A DNA stretch of 64,000 bases from Bryoerythrophyllum caledonicum (lineage: Eukaryota > Streptophyta > Bryopsida > Pottiales > Pottiaceae): positions 20,518,637 through 20,582,636 of the forward strand of contig OZ020515.1 in assembly GCA_963971425.1 (NCBI GenBank), given 5' to 3'. Positions within the stretch are counted from its first letter, which is position 1. The number at the start of each line of letters is the position of its first letter. The notes under the pieces were generated by a model. The model had not been told where the DNA came from. It worked only from the letters and a program-made list of their open reading frames with translations, and searched no databases. Shown piece after piece: positions 35,464 through 46,700 of this stretch. Position numbers and translations under genes: made by a program.

Positions 35464-38400
35464 CTACAAGTGTAGGTGGTTCAACAATCCACTCTCTAGA
35501 ACTCGCTTCACTTCATTGAAGCTAAAACTAGCTGCGTGCATGAATGTATCGGACTCTGAATCCAAACCACAAATGATTGTAAATACATAATAGAGGTGCT
35601 TACAATTGGTCCACTGACCACGCTTTCCAATTGCTTTTGTCGCCATCTCCTTGAAACTTGGGCAGGTGCATGCAGAGAGCTGCGAAATTGTCAAATAATA
35701 CTGCTGGACCTTTGGAGGTGTGCCCGAATCCAATGAAACAATGCATCCAAGGGCAGGGGCGGGAAGCATGCATAACTTGCGCACAATTCCTTTCAAAGAT
35801 AGGGCCGACGCACAATTGTTGGCATGCTTGGTGGACGGTGCCTTCTTGTTGCACCGGATATTCTTCCCTGATCTGCGGGTGGGAAATTCGTCTGGATATG
35901 CTGGAGTCGTGTAAGTTGATAAGTCCATAAATAATGGTTGGTCCTGAAAGAGCCTTGCTGGCGACATCTCCTTCCGCTGGGATAGTCTGAAGCCCGCATT
36001 CTCCAAGGAGAGGATCTCTTTGCGAGATAAGTTAGTCCCCAACTTGACCGGCCAAACCTCTGGAACCTCACGTCTTGACATCACCCACTTTCGATGAGTG
36101 CCCTTCACGCATCTTTCAATGTCATCATTGCAGAAGAAGAATTGCATAGACTCCTTCATGTTCTTCTTGTAGTTGTCCATCATGCCAGTGTAGGTTGGAG
36201 CAATAGTGTTCTTCCCGTCTTGCACAATCCGAGCGACGCACTTCTTCTTGGTGATGGCTTGTTGAGCAAAGCACGCTTTGGCGGATGTCTTCGCAAGGCG
36301 TGCGATGTGCCATTCGGAAGGGTCGCATGCAATCTCCTCCACAGTAGTGACGTGGTGGCAATCGATTTGATAAGTAGGTCGGTGTGGTTCAAGGCTCGGC
36401 TCCTCCCAATCAGAAGGTGTAGGAGAATCAGTTGGTGGAAGGTTGTGGTCGTTGTCATTGCGTGCTGATCTGGTTTGGACGCGCGGGCTTGACATGCTAA
36501 TCTTGTCAGGCCTGTGAGACTCATATTTAGAACCAAAAGCGGTATCCGGCTTTCGTTTAAGAGAAACAAATACCTCTTCCCCTTCAAGGTGAGGAGTTCT
36601 GGTGCACAACACGTCGGCGCCAGGCATCTTCAAGAACGCTTCGGGGAGTGGTTTCGAGTTTCCAGTTCGAGACGATAACCTCTGAGCACTTCTGAGCTTG
36701 AGTTCTTCCTTTGACGGACCAGTACCAGGGCGCTCTCCTTTGAGGAATTGGTAGTATACTAAGCACTGCATGAAGCCGCGAACAAAGTCGTCCACGGTCG
36801 CCACGTACATGTCGCTCCCTCGATCACCGGATTGCTGTTTCCACTTGTTATGGATCGATTCTGCAAGGTTACAAGATGGCATTTCTGCAAGTTCGTCTTG
36901 AGAGAGATCTTGCAATTGTAACATGGTGTCAATTTAGCCTTATCAGAGTACTTATGTAATGTTTGGAGGCGAAGTAGATTATGAAAAAAAAGATAGAGGA
37001 AGGTAGAGGAATTACTAGCTGCATGAAGCCACCCCACTGCCGGCAACGAAAGTGCCAGAAGGCGAGCCAAAGCTCAAGTCGAGGAAGGCCTTGTTCAGAT
37101 GCAGCACCGGATGACATCTACCATGCTCGAATTGCAAGATACTTAGTATCGGCCTCTGTCATGGACTTGGCATTCTTGTATTGCTGGCAGAGTTCCCAGT
37201 GTTGAGCTTGGAGGTCCTGGCGAATGTCAGCCTTGGTGTGTTTTTCCACAGACTGTGTCCAGTGGAAAAGGCAAGTCCTTTCTCTATCCACCATTTTCTC
37301 ACTCGCGACTCCACTTCTGTAGATGATGCAAACAACGTTCCAATTAGCCTGGGCGCTATCGGCCATGAATCCCTTGAAATTGACTTGATGTACACCGTGG
37401 CGCGCCATGACAGCATTCAGATTCTTCCATACTACTGATTGGGCTGCAACGTCCTTCGATTGCATGTCACATACTGCGATTGTCATGACCCGACAATAAG
37501 TGGAGTCGTACACGTGGCAAGCCATGGTAGTCCAGGATCTGACACGTTTGACATGGTCAAACATTATCCATGCGTTCTCAAGGTCACCCCCAGACTGCAT
37601 TTGCTTCACCAAGTCAACTCCGCTGCCAGGCCCGACCTCGGACATCTTGAAGACGAAGACCTTGTCCATGTCTGATCCTTGTTCCGGAAACATATTCTCC
37701 TGAACAAAATTCCAGGTGCTCGAGCCCCGAAGCTTGGTAATGCTGTCCATGATTCCATACCGTCGCAGATGCCTAAAAGTAGAGACAGAATTACGAAGAT
37801 TGGGAGAGGTTAGATGCTTGCACCGATCAAAGAGTGGCAACAACTCCGGGAGCTCCAAGGTCTTCCGTTCCTCGCCTTCTCTAGCCAAAAGGAGTGGGCC
37901 AAGTACTTCCTTCGTTGTTTCAAGCACAATGGCGGAACGAGTTGCTGATGGAGTCCGTTCCACCTGTTCACCAATCAAGCTCTCTGTCTGCTCAATGAAG
38001 TCACGGTAATCACCAGTCTTGACAGGATGGTCGTGAGATCCTAAATGCACACATGCTCTCGTCATGTGTGGTGTTCCAAACACATAGTATATCTTCGCAG
38101 GGCAAACTGCAATACATGTAGGTGGGACATTACATGTTTTGCAAACTAGTGTAGAACCGGTAGGAGGACTGGATCCAACTTCAAATACTTTGACAGATAT
38201 TCCATCCCACTCAGTCTCATTCACATCGGCGGTTCTATGGTCTCGAGATAGATACACACAGTCGACATTGTCACAACGGAGGTGGCCATGACAGGAAGAG
38301 GTACGGAATGTAAGTTTCAATTCGTTTTGAATATTAGACATGATGGTGCGAGACCAAGCATGGCCATCATAACGTTTGTCCATGCCACGAAGCTGCTTGG

Positions 38401-39115
38401 CTACAGTTTGCTGGCCATGGACTCCTAACGGAGGAAATTCAAAAATAATGTCTCCATTGTATTGAGGCGGAAGAAATTCTACCTGCTCTAATTTAATTGC
38501 ATTGAAATCTATTCGGGACAAGACATTTTTTGACTTCTTACGTGCACTAAGTTTCATTAAGGATTGAACTACGCTGATTGAGTAACTTGGTGGAGTTTTT
38601 GACGGCTCGCTGGAGCGTGACGGACTGATAGGATGAGTTGACTTTTGGCGTATAGTTTGCGGAGATAGCGCCCTTTGCTCTCTGCACTTTGGTTCTAACA
38701 GTGAACCCTGGACGTCTTCACTGTCCGAGTCATCACTAAGCTCATAGATGGTCTCAAGACCTGGCTCTACTTTGACTTTGGAAAGCATTGGGGTCTTAAT
38801 GCTAATAGTGGAAGACTCTCGAGGAGTAAAAAGTTCAGTGGAAGCTGCTGAAACTGACTCAGAGACTCCATATGCCCGATACTTTCCGGGTCTAAGCAAC
38901 CAGAATGTCCCCACATCGTTTGTACTCAACAACTGACCAATAGCATGCGAGACTTGTCCCGTTGTAATGTCAAAAACCTCTTCTTCCACAAAGACAGACT
39001 CTTCACAAAATTGAAACCTCAGACCTAGGGTTGTGGAAGTGACCATGGCATGACCATCTTCACCCAACGGAAATGTAATTGGCACAGAATGCAAATCAGC
39101 ACGAATGAAGGCCAT
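35464..39115 (-). CDS. MULE transposase (WRKY-GCM1-like finger, DDE core, SWIM finger), with a premature TAG
   Basis: The first block (39115-37118, 665 aa) has an acidic/Ser-rich N-terminus, a Cys/His cluster at residues about 275-363 (CHGHLRC, CKTCNVPPTC and ACVHLGSHDHPV) like the WRKY-GCM1 zinc fingers of some MULEs, and then the transposase core: Asp in MACHVYDS (about 537), Asp in FMADSAQANWN (about 586) and CLFHWTQSVEKH. A TAG at 37118-37120 stops it, but the same frame continues (LELWLAFWHFRCRQWGG) to about 36990. A T-rich segment starting GTAATTCC then looks like an intron, and the second block (36924-35464) supplies the probable catalytic Glu in NLAESIHNKWK and a SWIM finger (CTCPSF ... 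WTNCKH). Either the stop is a lethal mutation or splicing from the adjacent GTAGAT removes it. The protein would cut and reinsert the element. Confidence 0.85.
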
Positions 39116-40720
39116 TGTAGTCTAAGTAAATTGCAACCTCACAAAGACAGAATGAAATCGATACAAAAAAAGGAGTTTAGCAGAGGCACAGAAGATTAAG
39201 TACTTGCACAAACAAAAACCTCTAACATGGACGAATGTAAACAATTGACTAGAAGTAAATTTTGGGAGTAATCCAGGAATAAAATTTCTTTAACAGAATA
39301 GCCGTAAATGAAAAAGTAAACGTTGATATTCGGTATTTTTGCAAGTCCTATTCTTGAAAGTGAATGACGGCGGATAGATGCAATTAGAGAAACTTTTAAA
39401 GAATAGACGAAGGCACAATTCACGGTGTATAATTGCACTCTGACTGCACTATATGATTGGAATTAGATTGAAAGGTTGACAACCCATCATGTTCATGAAT
39501 TAAAGTGACTGGGTATTATCAGGCATTAGAATGACGGCAAAACCCAAAATAACAATTAGTGACAAACAACTCATAAATATGTAAGCTATAAATAAAGTGT
39601 GAACAATTATTGAAGTGAATGCCGGCGGCTAACAGAGAGGAAGCTATCATATTTTTGCCAGGTTGTATGCAAATTAATATAGCAACAATGAGTTGGAAAC
39701 TTCTAAATTCAATTAAGAAGCGTCTTTCAAAGGTGTTTTGACAACCTTAAAAGAGAGGTTTTCAAATTCATTTGTACGCTTGGGTTTATGGAATTGTCAT
39801 TAGGTTGGAATGAGGAAACTACGACAAATTGTCTAGTTGTAGAAAGTGATAGGAAGAAGAAGCGTAGGAGGCAAGGCATCTTGTTTTCAAGTCGTAAGCA
39901 ATTACAGAGGGCTAGGATGGGAAGGAGAAAGGCAAATATTTCTGACATTGACATTTCTGATACCGGAAGGGTGTTGTCCTAAATCTAAGACAACGTGATA
40001 GAGATGGAGAACAACACCTCGTTCTTGGGGACAATGCTCGGCGAAGTAGTTTTTGAAATATACATGAATCACTAGCTCAAGCATTTAATACACTAGAATC
40101 ACAACTATACGATCCAAAAAAATTAGAAAAGGACCAGACAAGCAAAGAGTGTCATGACAATGCATGTAATTAAGTAATGACTAAAGGTCACCAAAATAAT
40201 GGAGATGGTAGGTGATACGATAATTTTTGAACTATTGAATTATAGTTGTTCAAAAAGTCGAGGAATGGCAATCCTCTCTGTTACATAACATTCTGTAAAT
40301 AAGTCGTTCACCTGAAAGTAAGGTGGGCGATCATTAATAATAGAATGGGAGGGTGAATGTAAGATGTTTTGGATTTGAAATTGAGCCAAGGAAGGAGGGG
40401 CAAAGATAAAGCAAATGAGGGATTTAGGCACATTACACATGGGTACTTGACTGCGGATTTAGCCACAAAGCATGAGAGCTTGACAACACATTACATCTCA
40501 TGTCGGCACAATTTATGTGAATAGATGCGGCGTGATTAACTTACCTCAATGTAAATTTTTCGACTAAATCTTATCCTCTCGATTATTTGATTCAAGATAG
40601 GTCTCCCCAGATTTGTGCTTGACAAACACTATCGACTAGACTCAGCATAGCCATCCTTTCTTCCTTCAACTTGCAGGAATACTCAAAGGTGAGAGTTTTA
40701 ATGTCATTTGAGAGTTGCAG
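39116..40720. promoter_or_regulatory. Spacer between the two element genes, probable divergent promoter region
   Basis: The two gene starts face away from each other across about 1.6 kb. It contains a decayed copy of the first exon of the right-hand gene (39788-39982). No TATA box is convincing. Confidence 0.4.
39788..39982 (+). pseudogene. Decayed duplicate of the first exon of the ParB-methyltransferase-like gene
   Basis: The frame contains DRKKKRRRQGILFSSRKQ and DISDTGRVLS, paralleling QKKKRRRHGLRFSSTKQQ and DVGDTARVLS at 40748-40910. It ends in a stop where the intact exon continues. Confidence 0.65.
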
Positions 40721-40747
40721 ATCCAGATGCCAGAGGAGTGAGAGGAG

Positions 40748-43700
40748 TTGTTATGTTTGGCAACTGCACAGAAGAAGAAACGTAGGAGGCATGGTTTGCG
40801 CTTCTCTAGTACAAAGCAACAAAAGAGGTATAGGATGAGCAAGAGAGTTGCTCCGAGGGTAGACTGTGATGTGGGGGACACTGCACGCGTGCTATCATTT
40901 GACACTGAGAATTGCAGAATCAAGGGCAGTTTAAGAACTGTTATCGAAGTGCAAGGAAGCGTGCCATCAGACCTTGTGCGGAGTGGTGGTGCTCGGAGCG
41001 GGAATCATGGAAGCAGTGACTCGGAGGGGCGAAGGCAAGGGATGAATCGAGGAGCCGAGGTGGAGGGAAACGAGATGGAAGAAGAGCAACCACTTTTAGA
41101 GTTAGGTACAAGTGAAGCGCCTTCAAGTCAATCTGAGGAGTATGATGATTTATTGAACAGTCAAAGCAGTGAAGAACCAAAGAAGAGAAAGGTAAGATCT
41201 GACTTGCTTTGCTTGGACTTTTCATGTGTGTTTAAGAAAGTGAGTTTAAGATGCAAGTCTTCTCAGGTCAAATATTAATGATTAGGAATGCTCATGGAAT
41301 GGTGGCAAGGAATTGGAAGTTATTGAGCTCGGTAGGCTTCGGGGCCGAAGCTTCATTTGGGCAACCGTTGAGCCTTGTCTAAACATATTTTTTTTAGGGA
41401 AATTGACCAATATACTCTAGGAGTACATAGTCGTTGGACCGAATAGTATATTTGAAAGTAAAAAATTTCTATCATCATGAAAGTATACGATTGTAAATTA
41501 CTTCCACTATCATTCATCCAACTCATCTCAACCTGACTGGTCAAACATTTACCAACTTTGGCTTTCTGTTGGATGTAATACTTCATTTAGTATACATTAG
41601 TATTAGAGAACAAATTAGAGTATAATACCCTCAACATGTGGGTCACATTTTGATCATGTATGGATGCCATTATCAACAACTTCAAATACATTTGGTCCTT
41701 TAGATGGTAGAATAGTTACTGCGCTTCAATGATTAGACTTCATACCAAAACTTTTGACGTACATAGTCAAATGTCGAACCCATTAATAATATTAATTGTA
41801 ATGTTAAATTCAAAAGAGAGGGACAAACTGTTTGTCAGAAATTGAATGTCCTTGGGGCTAAATTATCATAATGAAGAATAAAAGTTGATAAAAAATCAAG
41901 TCATAATCATTCAATTATGTCTGTTCAATATATTACAATTTTGATGAAAGACTTCAACTGTAATGTATCTTCTTCCATCAATACGTGTCACCAAATGTAC
42001 ATTTTCAGTGGACATTTCCAGAGATCAGATTCTAAACAAGGTCTAAGGAGTCCTGGGGAAAGCAAGTTACACAAGATATATGGTTTGGGTCTTGGGAGGA
42101 GTCAGGACTGTGTACTGTGTATGGTCTGTGAACGTGGAACCTTGCTGACGCTTGTCCTCAACTGACTTTTGTCCTCAACTGCTTGTTTTTACCGCTAGCA
42201 CAATTTTCAAAATCATCGCACTGGGAGCCAGCTTCTTCTCACGACGTGTGTAATCTCACAGCTGTAATCTCACGTCGTCGTACGTGATTCCACGATTCGC
42301 ACTCCAAGATGGGATTTTAGCCTTGTGTACAATGAGATACATCAAGTATACATTACCACTAATACATGTCTCTTAAGTGTTGAATTAATTAATTTGTAGA
42401 TTTGAAGTCTAAAATGTCTCTGCTGTCTAGATTTCTTCGCAACGATGTTCCTGTGAAGTGTAGATGATGACTATTCTGTGCACGATGTTCCTGTTCATGT
42501 ACCTTTACCTGTTCTAGATCTGGAGGTCTTGCATTGGATTTCGTCACAGAACCCAACTCTGGCGGAGTGCCGGCAGAAACGGATTCGCCGGTTCAGTCTT
42601 GGTGATTTGCCGGTTCAGTCTTGCAGGATTCGTCAGTGAAGTTTGAAGGATTCGTCACAGTATTGGTGAGAAGTTTGCTGGATTTGTTGCTGGATTCGTC
42701 GCGTATGTGGTGATCGTCGTGTGTGTGCTGGATTCGTCGTTGTTGAAACTTGTGGTTGTTGGCGTACTCTGGTTGTGTCCTGGTGCGAACGCTAGATCGA
42801 TTATGGGTCTCGTTAGGTCTTGAAGTGCGTCGTTAGGTCTCGTTAGGTTTTAAAGTGCGACGTTAGGTTCCAATAAATTTGCATATTTGTGAACTGCTCA
42901 GAGGATGATTGAGCTTTGAGCGGAGGAGGCTTCGGCGCCGAAGCCTTCTTGATGCGCAGAACGCAGTATCTCCGCCGACATCCTGGTGACAAGACCTCGA
43001 CCTCCCAGCGCCGAATTTTAGGCACCACGGGACAGTTTCCATCGTGACAGCCAGTGGCGAGACACGCAGCGGGACTCTTCGCCGCGGAATAGAGTGCCGG
43101 GACTGGCATCGAGTCACTCACCTTGACCTGCAGCGAGACTTGCACCTGGACACTTCGCAGCCAGTGCCGGAATTGTAGCAGGACACTCCACAACACGATC
43201 TCACCAACAGTGCCGACTTCTTCCGTGTAGGTCGTTCAATTTGATAATTGTGTTGTGTGCCGGTGATAGGAAGTTGACAGAAGAACGATGGAGGCCCCTC
43301 TCGGAGAGAGTTCGGCACCGAACCCTCCTGTTGTTGCGAATGTAAGTCTTCCAGTTGATTACGGTTCTGGATATGTATATCTACAGTATTTGCGCTTGGT
43401 GCGCTCGATACCTTTCGGGATCGTTCAAGCTGAATTCAAATTCTCTTGTTGGTCACAAGAGGGAGCGGAGATGACACAGGACGGAGAGCAGCTGGAGCCT
43501 TCGGCACCGAACCCTTGCATGGCGACCGAGGTAAGCCTTAACTTTGACCTCGAAATCTAGCAGAATGTGGTCGATCCGACTCTGGTCAAGCTCTCACTTA
43601 CTAAATTGAGATCTTACTTTAGAAGATATTCACGGTCAAAGTTAGCTGGTCGAGATCTTCAAAGCGTAGCTGGTCGAGATCTTCAACGCGTAGCTGGTCG

Positions 43701-46700
43701 AGATCACGTAGCTGGTCGAGCTGCATCAACGCGTCGATGGTCTGTGCATGCGAATTCTGCACGTCAATGAAGCCCATGTATGTCTTGATCTCGAAGTACT
43801 ATCATAAGTCCGACTCGGGTCAGGCTCTCAGTTACTAAATTAAGATCGTATGAAGTTCAACTTTCGGAAGGTTGTAGAGTTTTCCCATACCTTTAAAATG
43901 ACACCATTCATGCTTCAAAATTCCTCATACTTGAGGAGATATTCACGGTCAAAGTTTGAAAACACTGTTAGGGCATGCTGAAATCTGCCCAAAACTGCGG
44001 TGTATGCTCATTAATTCTCAAAATCTGCCCAAAATCAGTTAGATCGCAGTAACTTCAAAAATTCACCAAAAAATGAGATTTTACATTTTTTCGAATTTTG
44101 TTTTTCGTACATGTAAAAGGGGTAGTAAAGCATGATCTCACCGTTTGGATTTTCAATACAATAATTTTTTTCATGCCTTAGTATTTGTATTTCAGCATAC
44201 CTCCATGTGGAAAATTAAGCATTTCTTTAGGTTTTATAGTTTCTGAGATGGTAAAAATCATAGGAACAAGAATTTGAAGAGCCTCATTTCAAATTTCCTT
44301 TCAAAATTAGTTTTTTTGGCCCCCAAAACATTAGTTTTCCATTCTACGACAAGGAAAAAAAAAATTCTTCAACTTTGAACATAACGATCTCACAAATGGT
44401 GAGGAATTTGAATCTAAGATTCGGTGTGCATGTACATGTACAAGTTAGGTACTAGATCTTACGGTTACATACTCAAAAATTTGTCAAAAGATAAAGATTT
44501 TCACCTTGCATTGAAAGAGGGCAGTTTTAAGGGTTTTGGCAGTTTAGCCTTTCGACTTTAGGGGTTAATATTCTGCCTGAATTGTGCACATTGTCCATAC
44601 TATAATTATGTTTATATGGACGTAAGTGTTGTTGCTCTCTATGCTCTTTGTGCTTCTGTTCGATTGGAAATAATGTCAATTAAATTGGACTTTTCATGGA
44701 AATTATCCTGTGCTCAAGACATGTTCAATATATGGTAATTCATCAAATGTGCTTATGATTGTGACTCTCGTTTGATTCTACTGTGGAGGAATTTGCCGTT
44801 GTCCAAATCAAATAATTGAATCTTGAGTTTATAGACCCAATTTGAATATGGATTTCCTATTTCATGCCCCATGTTTAAAGTGCCGCATGTGTTAACCTTG
44901 ACTGTTATGATTTGTATTGAGACCACTCTACTTTCATGATATGTGTGTTACCTTGATTTGTTTTCTTGAAAGCTTTGGCATTATCTAGTATTGCTATGAT
45001 TTAGTGAATTCTTAAAAAATTTGGATACAGGTCTCTCATTCGGTGGATTCAGTTGCCGACTCCGACGACTGCACAACGGTGAAGTGTCCACCAAATTGCC
45101 ACGATGCTAAAGAAGGGGAGCGATTGCGGCGCAAGTTGGAGAAGCGAGACTATCACTCCGTTTTAAATAGTATGCGATCTTTGGATTCAGGGTTACGAAT
45201 CCCATTATGCAGGCTCTTACCTTTGCCACGAGTTAGACTAGTTCAAGAGGTGGATGTCCGACGCTTGGAGATTCTTTTTGAAGATTGTGATGGATATGAT
45301 GATGCAGATCGTGCTCTATACGTGTCCATGTACAACGATAAGGAGACCACTACTGACGTTGGAGACGAGCATCGGACTTCTTGGGGTCATCATTGGCATG
45401 ATGCAAATGACCGGTTTGACGCCCAGCTTGAGTCTTCAGCTTTATACGCTCATCTGAGAGGTAAGATGTTCTATGTTTGGGATTGCAATCACAGATTCTC
45501 CGCTTGGTGGCGCAAAATCAACATCGATCACTCTGAGGAGGCTCGCTGGCATTTCTCAGTCATCTGCATCGTCTTGGACCCCCGAGGCCGCATTGGACCT
45601 CTTCTGAATGCAATGAACGACGTTAACTGGTATGTCTTTGAAATTTCTATTTATTCAAATTCCATTTTTTCATTTATTTTCTTTAACCACTCTTAAATTA
45701 GGTCCACTCAAAATGATCATGTCAAGACTAGTCTCCCTGCTGGATTGACACGGATGCGATATTTTGGAGCACTTTCATTGCAGGACTTTCGTGACTTGCT
45801 GACTCCCACTGAGTACAAAACTTGTGGAAAAATCAAAAAGAGTAGGCCGACGTGGTTCCCTCTCACGGTTGATGTCTTCATCTCCTTTTTGTATCGGGGG
45901 CGTTTTCTTTTATCACATTTGAGATTTCAAGATTATTTCACTCAATATTTAATAAAGACTTCGTAGTTGATAATTGAAACTTATCCCCAGGCTGACATAT
46001 CCCGTGCTTCTGATGAGGCTGTCCGTGAGTACAATGATCGTACTCTGGAGAAGGATAGGACTGCGGAGGCCGTGTGGGGGGTCATGCAGGCTGCTTCAGA
46101 AAGAGCCATTAAAGTCATTAAGCAGAAGGACTTTCTGAAGTACTTGACTGTGGCGAATCCTAGAAATGGGGAGGATTTCTTCAATCAGGTTAGAGCATTT
46201 CAACTCTATTTCTACTTTCATGTCATTTACATATACTGTCTTTCGTGACTTTTCATATTTTATTTCATGTCATTTATCATAAATATTTTTTATGGGCAAC
46301 AGATCAATTTGCACTATAATACAAATTCCAAGCCGGAGATGACAATTGAGAAGCTTCAAAAGATTGCAACATCTATGGTGGAGCCAGAATTTAAAGCCAA
46401 ATGGCTTCGGTGGTGGAATTCAGGCACTATGCGGCGAGCCGCCTACCGCTTCCTTCTTGCCAGTTTTAAGGAGGCAGACCTTGATACTTGGCTCAACAAA
46501 GCCACATTTTGGGCTCACATAATGTGATTTCCTTGCATTCATTAGTCTTCTTCTGTAACTTCATTTAATTCCACTGCTTGATTATATATATTCATTGCAG
46601 ATCGAATACAGTGTTGTCAAGCAGTTCAATGAGATTTCTGGTGATGAATTGGGTAATATTGATTGGAGTGCATCTGGTGGCATCAAAAAGCCCTCAGATT

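Larger units (their letters stand above)
41192..45030 (+). other. 3.8-kb first intron of the ParB-methyltransferase-like gene
   Basis: Donor AAAG/GTAAGATCT and acceptor TTGGATACAG/GTC, phase 0. It holds the second copy of the 848-bp TIR family (about 43536-44568) and, before it, four occurrences of a palindrome-like TTCGG(C/G)(A/G)CCGAA block (41335, 42927, 43304 and 43498). Two of these end in donor-like GTAAGT or GTAAGC and may be duplicated cassette exons. Confidence 0.6.
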
